A stretch of DNA of 64,000 nt. Origin: Lutispora saccharofermentans (GTDB lineage: Bacteria > Bacillota > Clostridia > Lutisporales > Lutisporaceae). The stretch lies in NCBI RefSeq assembly GCF_024363565.1, contig NZ_JAJEKE010000008.1:1-64000 (forward strand), in the 5' to 3' direction. Position numbers and translations under genes: made by a program. Shown piece after piece: positions 27,253 through 35,280 of this stretch. How positions within the stretch are numbered: position 1 is the first letter of the stretch; each line of letters opens with the position of its first letter. Below the pieces are notes generated by a model. The model did no database searches. It was not told the DNA's origin and saw only the letters and a program-made list of their open reading frames with translations.

Positions 27253-28059
27253 ATGGAATATAATTGGATTAATGCAGAAGAGTTTTCTTTTAATAGCTTT
27301 TTGCTAATGGACAGATGGCTTATTCGAATGATATGCAACAATTATTTGGAATGGAACGAGTTTATTGATAACCTGGGAATAGCTTTAGCATATAACCCAA
27401 CGGTTGCGTGGTACTTTGCTCATAGAAGCCCGGAAAGTAAGCCTTTTATTGATAAGCTAATGGCAATGGCTCCGAAAAATCTTTCAGCCGACGATGTCCG
27501 AAAAGCAGAGATATTTGTAATCCATGCAATGGAAACATCAGTTGTATATGTTCATCCGGATATAATGAACAAAAATTGTGATTACATTTATGATTGGAAT
27601 AAAGAGTTGCTGTTTGAACTTGCAGATTTCACAGATAAGTTAGTCCTTGATGTCGGAAGCGGCACTGGACGGCTTGCATTTGCAGCGGCAGAAAAAGCGA
27701 AGCGTGTTTATGCAAGTGAACCCACCGATATTCTGAGAGAGTAGATGCGTGACAAAATCAAGCGTGAGAATATTAAAAATGTGATAGTTGTAGACGGTAC
27801 AGTAGAACAAATCCCTTATGAGGACAATACCTTTGATATTGTGATGTCAGGGCATGTAGTTGGTGATAATTATGACCTTGAGATTGCTGAATTGACAAGG
27901 GTTGTTAAAAATGATGGCCTCATCATTGATTGCATTGGAGAAGATAATAGGACAAGAGAACCCGATGAAGAGTTATTGAAACGAGGCTTTGAGTCATTTT
28001 ATCATGTCAGTAAATCCGGTGGCGATATTTATAGATATCGCAAAAAAGTTGACAAATAG
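27253..28059 (+). pseudogene. Class I SAM methyltransferase interrupted by in-frame TAG
   Basis: Two segments in the same frame, 27253-27741 and 27745-28059, separated only by TAG at 27742-27744. Together they give a 268-codon methyltransferase: motif I VLDVGSGTGRLA, acidic loop YASEPTD, then TVEQIPYEDNTFDIVMSGHVV. The TAG falls between motif I and the rest of the SAM fold, so the truncated products should be inactive unless read through. A Tyr codon (TAT/TAC) to TAG change is the simplest cause. Confidence 0.85.
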
Positions 28060-28121
28060 GCATTGTTTATCAATAGAATTTAATATAAAATCCGCAGATA
28101 AGTATCAGACCATATATATTC

Positions 28122-28232
28122 TAGGCAAAAGTGCTGGAAGGAAGTCTCTGGAGTGGGAGATGCACCACACCTGAGCCTTGAGGGGCATCTCGCTAAGGGT
28201 CTCGGTGTCAGAGATATCAAAACGTTATCTTC
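28122..28232 (+). repeat. attC-like repeat 3
   Basis: Contains GTGCTGGAAGGAAGTCTCTGGAG (matching 32645 onwards) and CACCACACC, and ends CGGTGTCAGAGATATCAAAACGTTATCTT, closely similar to 36092-36118. GTTATCTT (28224-28231) is the exact reverse complement of AAGATAAC at 28921, the far end of the next cassette. Confidence 0.65.
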
Positions 28233-28371
28233 AATATGGCGAAGGGCCGGGCATCCTTGCCCAGATTTGTTAGTAAAATTTTGTTGGATGGTTTATATCA
28301 GTTCATAACTGTAGAATAAGAAGAATTAAAAGTTAAATATTTTATAGTCATATCAGATTAGGAGGCATAGA

Positions 28372-28845
28372 ATGCTAAAAGTAAGACAAATTTCAAGTGA
28401 CTTCGCGGATATTGTTCATAACATACAAAAAAAATCATTTGAACCATTGCTTAATAAATATCATGATTATGATATTAATCCTGCAATGGAGAGTGTTGAG
28501 CAAATCAGAGAAAAGATTGATAGAGCCAATACGACAGCATATATTTTTGAGCTTAATGATATTTATGTGGGATGGGTCAGAGTAACGGAATTGGAGGATA
28601 TTACATATAAGATTTCAGCTTTGTGTGTTCTTCCAGGATATCAAAATAGAGGAATTGCACAAGAAGCATTGAAACAAATAGAAAGCTATCATTCAAATGC
28701 ACAAAAATGGACTTTAGATACAATATTTCAGGAAAAGGGAAACTGCCACTTATATGAAAAATTGGGATATGTAAAAGTCGGCGAGTTAGAGCAAATAAAT
28801 GAAAGAATGGTAATTGTTAAATATATGAAAATTTGTAAAGCATGA
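28372..28845 (+). CDS. GNAT family N-acetyltransferase
   Basis: 157 residues, ATG after AGGAGG. Acetyl-CoA-binding stretch ALCVLPGYQNRGIAQEAL; C-terminal CHLYEKLGYVKVG. The cassette is complete: right box of repeat 3 before it and complementary left box of repeat 4 after it. Its first 11 codons plus RBS are copied in front of the GNAT at 24904. Confidence 0.9.
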   Translation: MLKVRQISSDFADIVHNIQKKSFEPLLNKYHDYDINPAMESVEQIREKIDRANTTAYIFELNDIYVGWVRVTELEDITYKISALCVLPGYQNRGIAQEALKQIESYHSNAQKWTLDTIFQEKGNCHLYEKLGYVKVGELEQINERMVIVKYMKICKA

Positions 28846-28920
28846 TTGTGATATATAGTATTCTTAAAGCACAATTTTTATTATAGTGAATAGAGAGGTT
28901 TTTAAGGAGTGACCATACTA

Positions 28921-29067
28921 AAGATAACAATGCATTGCCGCAAGGACGCTAAGAGTTGGAGTATGAAGTAGACATGCCATATCGCTTCACCGGGTGCGAG
29001 CACCGTCAAGGTGTATTCCTTAAATGTCCGGTTCAGCAATATTGGAGATGCGAGGCGTTATGTGACA
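28921..29067 (+). repeat. attC-like repeat 4
   Basis: 147 bp: left end AAGATAACAATGCATTGCCGC, central CTTCACCGGGTGCGAGCACCG hairpin region, CCGGTTCAGCAATATTGG, right end GCGTTATGTGACA. Left and right ends are not complementary to each other beyond the core; they pair with the neighbours (28224 and 29954). Confidence 0.75.
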
Positions 29068-29102
29068 TACTTTTGGTGGAGGCGGTAATGAAAGGAGTTA
29101 TT

Positions 29103-29936
29103 ATGAAGAGGTATTTTATAAAAATCAATGAGAGTAATGTACATATTACTGAATGGGGTAATTCAGATAATCCAGTAATTTTCTGCCTGCATGGCTTAGG
29201 AAGTTCAAGTCTTAGCTTTATTGAAATTGGGGAAGGATTATTAAATCAATTTAGAATCATATCAATAGATGCTCCAGGTCATGGCAAGACGACTGCTTTT
29301 GAACAGGAAACTGACTATGAAATACCGAATATGGTAAGCTGGATATCTAATATTCTCGACGCTCTTAAAATTGATAGGTTTTATTTTTTATCTCATTCAT
29401 GGGGAAGTTTTGTAGCGCTGCATTTCTTGGCTCATTATCCTGATCGAATAAAAGGAAGCATTCTAATTGATGGTGGATATCAAATTAAAAGGGAACAAGA
29501 GATAAGCTTAGAGCAAGAAGTGGACTATTATGAGAAGAATTTTGACGATTACATATTTGATTCATGGGATGATTATTTAAAAGAAGAGCAAAAAAATTAT
29601 CAGCGCTGGTCCTCATTATTAGAATTAGCAGTGAAGGACTTGATGATAGAGGATAATAAAAAAATAAGATGGCATGTAAGAGGAAAAACAGCTAGAAGGA
29701 TGATACATGCTATGTATAAATATGAGACTGTAGATATTTATAATTTACTTCCTAACTCTATTATTCTACTTCGGGCTACATTGCCAAGAGATTTAGAGGA
29801 ACATAGGGATAAGATTGCAAAAGTTTTTCAACAAATGACCGGAGGAATAGTTAAGCCGATTAAAGGTACTATTCACATGTTACATTGGGATAAACCAGAT
29901 GTTGTAGTCGCCGAAATATTATCAAGCTGGATATAA
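29103..29936 (+). CDS. Alpha/beta hydrolase
   Basis: 277 residues from ATG 29103 (MKRYFIKINESNVHITEWG), after AAAGGAG; the longer open frame upstream runs through the attC-like repeat. Hydrolase fold: FCLHGLGSSSLSF oxyanion region, nucleophile elbow SHSWGS (GxSxG-like with Ser in HSWGS), late histidine in GTIHMLHWD. Substrate unknown. Confidence 0.87.
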   Translation: MKRYFIKINESNVHITEWGNSDNPVIFCLHGLGSSSLSFIEIGEGLLNQFRIISIDAPGHGKTTAFEQETDYEIPNMVSWISNILDALKIDRFYFLSHSWGSFVALHFLAHYPDRIKGSILIDGGYQIKREQEISLEQEVDYYEKNFDDYIFDSWDDYLKEEQKNYQRWSSLLELAVKDLMIEDNKKIRWHVRGKTARRMIHAMYKYETVDIYNLLPNSIILLRATLPRDLEEHRDKIAKVFQQMTGGIVKPIKGTIHMLHWDKPDVVVAEILSSWI

Positions 29937-29952
29937 AAAGTAAGAAAAATAC

Positions 29953-30002
29953 ATCACATAATATATGTATTTGTGTAAGGGTACGTAGGGTGAGGACTTC
30001 AG
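29953..30002 (+). repeat. attC-like repeat 5, right part deleted
   Basis: ATCACATAAT (29953-29962) complements GTTATGTGA at the start of this cassette (29057), then GTAAGGGTACGTAGGGTGAGGAC parallels CAAGGGTGTGTAGAGTCGGAGC of repeat 7. The repeat then runs directly into HD-gene sequence at about 30003. Confidence 0.6.
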
Positions 30003-30004
30003 GA

Positions 30005-30227
30005 TAAAGCCGCACAATTAATTGCACAGGATTGTTCCAATCTGAATCCTGAGGCGGCACTCATTTTAGGTATGTTACACGACATTGGGAGAAGATTTGG
30101 AGTTACAAGCATTAGGCATAGCATAGATGGATATAATTTTCTTATTCAGAAGTACTTTGAAAAATGTATAGGCAAATCTTTATATAGTGTACTGCCTGGA
30201 GTTATTGAAAATACATTTAACATTTAA
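30005..30227 (+). pseudogene. HD-domain protein, second fragment
   Basis: In frame from KAAQLIAQDCSNLNPEAALILGMLHDIGRRFG to RHSIDGYNFLIQKYFEKC and a stop, without a start codon or RBS. 122 bp overlap with the fragment at 25735. Together the two fragments supply the two ends of one original cassette, but the full-length protein is still not reconstituted at its C-terminus. Confidence 0.8.
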
Positions 30228-30262
30228 AGGGTAAGAACAGAATAACATAATATTAGTGAGAC

Positions 30263-30416
30263 GTATTGCAGATAACACAGCATGACTACAAGGGTGCGGA
30301 AGAAAAGGCTCTGAAGTCTGCGCACCACATCCCTTCACCGAGCGCGAAGCGCCGCCAAAGAAGAAGGGCTTTGAGGGTCCAGTTCAGCGGCGTCGGGCAT
30401 GCAGGCCGTTAAGCGA
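30263..30416 (+). repeat. attC-like repeat 6
   Basis: 154 bp. Left end GTATTGCAGATAACACAGCATGAC, centre CACCACATCCCTTCACCGAGCG with hairpin GCGCGAAGCGC, then GTCCAGTTCAGCGGCGTCGGGCATGC, right end GTTAAGCGA. The latter is exactly complementary to TCGCTTAAC at 31066. Confidence 0.75.
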
Positions 30417-30501
30417 TATTAAAAGAATGTTTCATATAGGAGAGATTTTTTTACAATATTAGTATATAATTAAGATAAGATAGCAAATTGGAGGTGGAAT
30501 A

Positions 30502-30681
30502 ATGCAAGTTTTAAAGCAAGATATTATGAATCTAGTGTCCAATTTACCCGAAAAGTTTGACATGGAAGAATTTATGTATAAATTATATGTTTTAGATAAA
30601 GTCAAAAAAGGTCAGAGAGATATAAAAAAAGGTAATTTTATAGCTGTAGATGAACTACGGAAGGAAACAGAAAAATGGTAA
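30502..30681 (+). CDS. Putative antitoxin of RelE/ParE pair
   Basis: 59-residue acidic/basic mixed protein (MQVLKQDIMNLVSNLPEKFD...) with good GGAGG start. Ends KETEKW, and its last codons overlap the toxin start by 7 nt. The short size, position and overlap are typical of an antitoxin; the N-terminal part resembles short Phd/prevent-host-death-like helpers that accompany RelE toxins. Confidence 0.8.
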   Translation: MQVLKQDIMNLVSNLPEKFDMEEFMYKLYVLDKVKKGQRDIKKGNFIAVDELRKETEKW

Positions 30682-30962
30682 AATGGTCAAAAACAGCTGT
30701 GGATGATTTAAGACGGATATATAATTATATTTCCGAGGATTCAGTAATTTATGCTAAGAAAGTTGTTGAAGAGATAATAAATAAATCGGATTATTTAAAG
30801 GCTTATCCTAATATAGGTAGGGCTATTCCTGAATTGAATAATCCGGGAATAAGGGAATTAATTGTTTATTCATATAGAATGGTATATCAAGTAGAAAGAG
30901 AAGATGTTGAGATACTAACCTTAGTTCACTCAAGGAAAAACTTTGATTTAGAAATTAAATAA
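30675..30962 (+). CDS. RelE/ParE family toxin
   Basis: 95 residues: VKWSKTAVDDLRRIYNYISEDS, AYPNIGRAIPEL, IRELIVYSYRMVYQVE, ILTLVHSRKNF, the classical RelE/ParE layout. The family either cleaves mRNA on the ribosome or poisons gyrase; which one cannot be told by eye. The pair occupies a complete cassette between repeats 6 and 7. Confidence 0.9.
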   Translation: MVKWSKTAVDDLRRIYNYISEDSVIYAKKVVEEIINKSDYLKAYPNIGRAIPELNNPGIRELIVYSYRMVYQVEREDVEILTLVHSRKNFDLEIK

Positions 30963-31064
30963 AATTTAATGATGTATGAGGACTTGACAGTATTATTGTT
31001 TCAATAATAGAAACTTAATTTGCTAAGTCCTTATTAATATTCTAAAGTATACTGTTTTGTTTAC

Positions 31065-31220
31065 GTCGCTTAACAATGCATCTCCACAAGGGTGTGTAGA
31101 GTCGGAGCATGAAGTAGCCGCACCACATCCCTTCAGTGGATGTTAACACCGCCTACGGAGAAGGTGCTTGCAGATCCAGTTCAGGCATTGTCGGTCATGC
31201 AACAATGCTACACTCGATAA
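31065..31220 (+). repeat. attC-like repeat 7
   Basis: Left end GTCGCTTAACAATGCATC, then CAAGGGTGTGTAGAGTCGGAGCATGAAGTAG and CACCACATCCCTTCAGTGG, hairpin GTGGATGTTAACACC, CCAGTTCAGGCATTGTCGG, right end CATGCAACAATGCTACAC. The right box lacks the GTT core, so the junction has been altered. Confidence 0.7.
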
Positions 31221-31255
31221 TTTATTACTGTGAAGCTTCGTGAGGAGTGAGGAAA

Positions 31256-31684
31256 ATGGAAAATGGATATGAAATAACAATTCCGAGAGAAGATGAAGCC
31301 GAGCATATAGGCAATATGTTGCTGCAATTTAATCTCGAATCAATATCGCTTACTCAGGAAAAACCGTTTATCAGCATTAACAGATGTATAAAAAATGGGA
31401 ACGGAGAGATTATTGGCGGGATTTTGGCATGCTCTGCATTGTGGCAAGTTCTATCTATTGATACATTATGGGTAAAAAAAGAATTTCGCAATCAAGGAAT
31501 TGCGAAACAATTGTTGAGTGTTGTGGAAGATAAGGCGAGAAGTATGGGGTGCCATATTGCATATTTAAGTACCTACGATTTTCAAGCTAAAGACTTTTAT
31601 TTTAAAAATGGATATGAAATTTTCGGTATATTGGAGGATTGCCCTAAAGGCCATAGGCTTTATCATTTATCCAAAAAATTATGA
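31256..31684 (+). CDS. GNAT family N-acetyltransferase
   Basis: 142 residues from ATG 31256, spaced correctly from GAGGAG (GTG 31247 is the longer alternative). LWVKKEFRNQGIAKQLL is the acetyl-CoA loop; DFQAKDFYFKNGYEIFG near the C-terminus. Cassette gene following repeat 7. Confidence 0.88.
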   Translation: MENGYEITIPREDEAEHIGNMLLQFNLESISLTQEKPFISINRCIKNGNGEIIGGILACSALWQVLSIDTLWVKKEFRNQGIAKQLLSVVEDKARSMGCHIAYLSTYDFQAKDFYFKNGYEIFGILEDCPKGHRLYHLSKKL

Positions 31685-31706
31685 GCTATAGTTAAGCATA
31701 CTTTTC

Positions 31707-31788
31707 TTAAATTGTGCATTAGATAAACAGGACTTTGTGAGATTTGGAGGAGCGATGTTTTGGCGGCCTCTGAATAGGTAAGCCCTCC
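31707..31788 (+). repeat. Repeat B, copy 1
   Basis: Shares TTAAATTGTGCATTA.ATAAACA, AGATTT, and GGCGGCCTCTGAA.AGG with 36855-36937. Ends GGAGG...CCTCC can form a hairpin. Both copies follow a GNAT gene directly, so it may be a terminator or older cassette boundary that travels with the gene. Confidence 0.6.
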
Positions 31789-31816
31789 AAGATTATATAT
31801 AAACTAGGAGGTATTT

Positions 31817-32575
31817 ATGAAGGAAATAATTTTGTGTGATGATACAGATTTATTGGACGTTATATTATTATGTCAGGAATATTCTTTAGGTATTGAAGTA
31901 CAATCATTTTATGATCCAGAGTACCTTGAAAAAGAGATTGATGGATTACAAAAACATATTGATGCTATAAAAAATGTTAAAAGCAAATCAGTCCATGGTC
32001 CTTTTGCTGATTTATGTCTGGGTAGTTCTGATAAGATGATTAGAGAAGTAACAAGAAACAGATTTGAGTATGCTTATGATGTCGCTAAAAAATTGAAGGC
32101 TCAAAATCTTGTGTTACATCATGGGTATGTGCCTAAGACAAGCTACCCACCAAATTGGATAAAAAGAAGCTTTACGTTTTTTGATGATTTTTTTGCAAAT
32201 AAGAGTAATGATATTAAAATACATTTGGAAAATGTTTTAGAGTTTGATAGTGATATGTTATTTGAGGTGATTGAGGGACTACAAGGTAAAAATATTGATG
32301 TTTGTCTGGATATAGGTCATGCTCATTGTAATTCTAAGATTTCAGTTGTTGAATGGATAAAGAGGTTAAAAGGTAAGATAGGTTATGTACATATGCATGA
32401 TAATAATGGTTTTGAAGATGAACACTTAGGATTGGGGATGGGGAATATTCCTTTAGATGAAGTATGTGAGGTTTTAGAACAATATTCTCCTCAAGCTATT
32501 TGGGCAATTGAGTCTAAGACTGATCATATACAAAAAAGTATAGATTGGATGATGACGCGAGGATACATAAAATAA
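31817..32575 (+). CDS. Sugar phosphate isomerase/epimerase (xylose isomerase-like TIM barrel)
   Basis: 252 residues, ATG after AGGAGG. TIM-barrel metal sites: SVHGPF, LVLHHGYV, HLENVLE, CLDIGHAHC, YVHMHDNNG, AIESKTD, spaced as in the AP-endonuclease-2-like family. Substrate cannot be deduced. Confidence 0.88.
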   Translation: MKEIILCDDTDLLDVILLCQEYSLGIEVQSFYDPEYLEKEIDGLQKHIDAIKNVKSKSVHGPFADLCLGSSDKMIREVTRNRFEYAYDVAKKLKAQNLVLHHGYVPKTSYPPNWIKRSFTFFDDFFANKSNDIKIHLENVLEFDSDMLFEVIEGLQGKNIDVCLDIGHAHCNSKISVVEWIKRLKGKIGYVHMHDNNGFEDEHLGLGMGNIPLDEVCEVLEQYSPQAIWAIESKTDHIQKSIDWMMTRGYIK

Positions 32576-32618
32576 AGAGCTTACCATGCGTGACTACCCT
32601 AACTTAATAGGGTATGGT

Positions 32619-32815
32619 CAATCGCCTAACACGAATGTTACTGCAAGGGTGCTGGAGGAAAGGCTCTGGAGTAGGTACTTCCAAACATGAAGTAGAGGTA
32701 CCACAAGGTACAAGGAATTATGATCGACCCATAGTGTTCTGAGGCCGAAAAAGCTGCCTACATAAGGAAGGAGTCGTCGGCAGGTAACTGGCTGTCTTAC
32801 CTTAACTGTATAATC
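32619..32815 (+). repeat. attC-like repeat 8 (long)
   Basis: Left end CGCCTAACACGAATG, CAAGGGTGCTGGAGGAAAGG, CTCTGGAGTAGGTAC...GAGGTACCAC, then an extended, divergent right part with TCGTCGGCAGGTAACTGG. CGCCTAAC equals the reverse complement of GTTAGGCG at 25888, hinting that cassette ends have been exchanged. Confidence 0.55.
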
Positions 32816-32884
32816 CCGCGCTATAGATGAGAGTTCATTCGTAAGCTGGCAAATTTACTTATAATATTAAAAATGGAGATAAAT

Positions 32885-33367
32885 ATGAAACTAAACATAA
32901 AGAGGATGAATTATGAAAAAGCAAATGAAATTTCAAAATGGATTTATCAAGAGCCATATTCAATTTATAGCAATGATGGAAGCGATAGCTGCATAAGAGA
33001 ACTACTTGATGGTAATTACTTTTCTGCTGCTGACGAAGAGAATAAGCTTTTAGGATATTATTGTTTTAATGAATCTGCTCAAGTTCCAGCAGGTAAACAA
33101 TTTGGTGTTTATGATGATGAAGATTTAATCGACATCGGCTTGGGAATAAGGCCTGATTTATGCGGACAAGGATTTGGATTAGATTTTTTAAGTAATGGTA
33201 TAGATTTTGCCCGCAGTGAATTAAATGCAAAAGGATTACGTTTGACTGTAGCTTCCTTTAATAAACGTGCAATAAAAATATATGAGAGAATAGGATTTAA
33301 AAAAGTTAATTCTTTTAAAAGAATATCGGAAATTGGAGAAATGGAATTTTGGGTTATGATTTTATGA
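32885..33367 (+). CDS. GNAT family N-acetyltransferase
   Basis: 160 residues from ATG 32885 (MKLNIKRMNYEKANEISKW), after GGAG at 32876-32879. LGIRPDLCGQGFGLDFL is the acetyl-CoA-binding loop and FNKRAIKIYERIGFKKV the C-terminal helix. Member of the cassette set. Confidence 0.9.
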   Translation: MKLNIKRMNYEKANEISKWIYQEPYSIYSNDGSDSCIRELLDGNYFSAADEENKLLGYYCFNESAQVPAGKQFGVYDDEDLIDIGLGIRPDLCGQGFGLDFLSNGIDFARSELNAKGLRLTVASFNKRAIKIYERIGFKKVNSFKRISEIGEMEFWVMIL

Positions 33368-33620
33368 TGAGAATAATATAAAACCTTGCAATGTTGCAAT
33401 TTTGAGGAGCGGTAATTGATTTTGCCACTTTAACCGTAAGTTGGTATTTGAGTAAATATTCTAGATGAAGAATTATATCAGATGAGGTGAGATATATGGG
33501 CAATATCGTTGGTAAGTTAATTATAAAGTTAAGCTGCATTCATCTAAATTGATTCACATTAATAGAAAATGCTAAGCATAACAAATCCGATAAATCGAAA
33601 TCTGAAGGGGGAATTTGAGT
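33368..33620. other. Intergenic stretch, decayed
   Basis: No convincing gene or repeat. ATGCTAAGCATAACAAATCC (33571-33590) faintly resembles the left end of the attC-like repeats. Confidence 0.3.
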
Positions 33621-34256
33621 ATGAAAAAGATAGCAGTAGTTATTTACCCGTACTTTTCTTTACAAGAAATCACTACACTAACTTCTTGCTTAAAAATATG
33701 GTTTGGTAAAGATATAGATTATTTGGGTAGTGAGCTAAATATTTATGAAAGTGAAGAAGGCTTTCAGGTCACACCTACAAAAACTTTTAATGATGTAGAT
33801 TTAGATGATTACAGTTGTGTTATATTGCCTGGAATCATTAATCCTTTGCCTGCTTTATATGATAACCGGCTTATTAATTTTCTTTCCGGATTGAAAGACA
33901 AAGAGATTTTAATAGCATCAATATCAAGTTCTCCGCTTTTGTTAGCTAAAGCAGGTCTATTAAGTGAAGTAAAATTTACAGCCGGTATCTTTATGCAAAT
34001 GGTTGATGTATTCTCATTCATTAAAAAGGAGAATTTCATTCATCAACCTATAGTAAAAGACAAGAATATTATTACTGCAATTGGCTTTGCTTTTAGAGAA
34101 TTTGCGCAGCTTGTTTTAAATGAAATGGGATTAGATGTAGGTGAGTCATTCATGCTCCCTGTTACTAAAGAATATACAGAAGATGAATTAACGTTTTACT
34201 GGGAGAATGATGACTATCAGGAGTTTTTAGATGAATTAAAAGAATATCAGAATTAA
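33621..34256 (+). CDS. DJ-1/PfpI family (class I glutamine amidotransferase-like) protein
   Basis: 211 residues. MKKIAVVIYPYFSLQEITTL and YSCVILPGIINPLP fit the DJ-1/PfpI fold. The usual nucleophile-elbow Cys is replaced by Ser at SISSSPLLLAKAGLL, so peptidase/deglycase chemistry is doubtful. Ends 57 bp before the beta-lactamase gene. Confidence 0.8.
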   Translation: MKKIAVVIYPYFSLQEITTLTSCLKIWFGKDIDYLGSELNIYESEEGFQVTPTKTFNDVDLDDYSCVILPGIINPLPALYDNRLINFLSGLKDKEILIASISSSPLLLAKAGLLSEVKFTAGIFMQMVDVFSFIKKENFIHQPIVKDKNIITAIGFAFREFAQLVLNEMGLDVGESFMLPVTKEYTEDELTFYWENDDYQEFLDELKEYQN

Positions 34257-34313
34257 TAGGGATTACAAATTCCAAGTTATGGAGCAATATTAGAATATTG
34301 AAGGGATGTGTTT

Positions 34314-35168
34314 GTGATCAGAAAAATAATGCTAACATTTTTATTTCTCACTTTTTTAGTTGCTACTATTGGGTGTAGCAGTGCCACTGATACTTCTAAG
34401 GAAATGAATAGTACAGAAAAAGTTCTAAATGAGGATTTAAGCAAGTATTTTACCGGATATGAGGGGAGCTTTGTACTATTTGATAAGAATAAGAATGAAT
34501 ACACAATATTTAATCAATCCAAAAGTCAAAAACAAGTTCCGCCATGTTCAACTTTCAAGATTATTAACTCTTTAATTGGTCTGGAAACCAAAGTATTGGA
34601 GGATGAGAACACCAGTTTTAAATGGGATGGAACAGATTATTCAATTGAGTCATGGAATAAGGACCAAACATTGAAATCTGCAGTTTCCAACTCAGTAGTT
34701 TGGTATTTTCAAATCCTTGCATCAAAAATTGGTGAAGACAAGATGCAGGATTATATTAATAAAGTAAACTATGGGAACAAAGATATTTCTGGCGGTATAA
34801 CGAAATTTTGGCTTCAATCCTCTTTGAAAATATCACCCATAGAGCAAGTAGATATATTAAGAAAATTTTACGATTACCAATTGCCTTTTTCCAAAAGGAA
34901 TATAGATATTGTTAAGGATGTTATCGTTTTAACTACTGAAAATGGAATTAAGTTATCGGGGAAAACAGGATCAGGTTCAAAACCGGAAAATAACGCGCCG
35001 GAATCAAAATATATAAATGGTTGGTTTGTCGGGTACATAGAAAAGAATGAAGATGTTTACTTTTTTGCAACAAATATTGAGGCTAATGAAACAGCAGAAA
35101 AAAGTGCCGGAGGACAAGAAGCTAAAGAAATAACATTGAAAATCCTTAAGGATAAAAATTATTTATAA
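34314..35168 (+). CDS. Class D beta-lactamase (OXA-like), lipoprotein
   Basis: About 284 residues with a lipobox (VATIGC) after a hydrophobic signal, so the enzyme is probably anchored to the outer face of the membrane. Active-site motifs are all present: STFK (Ser nucleophile and Lys to be carbamylated), SVVW, YGN, WLQSSLKISP and KTGSG. GTG 34314 best fits AAGGG; GTG 34308 and ATG 34329 are alternatives. Resembles the class D enzymes of clostridia. Intact, hence potentially beta-lactam-hydrolysing. Confidence 0.92.
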   Translation: MIRKIMLTFLFLTFLVATIGCSSATDTSKEMNSTEKVLNEDLSKYFTGYEGSFVLFDKNKNEYTIFNQSKSQKQVPPCSTFKIINSLIGLETKVLEDENTSFKWDGTDYSIESWNKDQTLKSAVSNSVVWYFQILASKIGEDKMQDYINKVNYGNKDISGGITKFWLQSSLKISPIEQVDILRKFYDYQLPFSKRNIDIVKDVIVLTTENGIKLSGKTGSGSKPENNAPESKYINGWFVGYIEKNEDVYFFATNIEANETAEKSAGGQEAKEITLKILKDKNYL

Positions 35169-35280
35169 ACAACTTGGAGGAATAGATATGTCTTTAACCA
35201 TTTTCAGGTGTGGGATAAGATATATTGAAGGGCGAATATGGCCGACATCCAGCCTGGGTTTTAAATAAGAGGTGTATGAA

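Noticed and set aside
27742-27744. Pyrrolysine recoding of the amber codon
   Set aside because: No PYLIS-like feature or pyl gene in the window and the position would ordinarily be Tyr; a nonsense mutation in a decaying cassette is simpler. Kept only as something to test.
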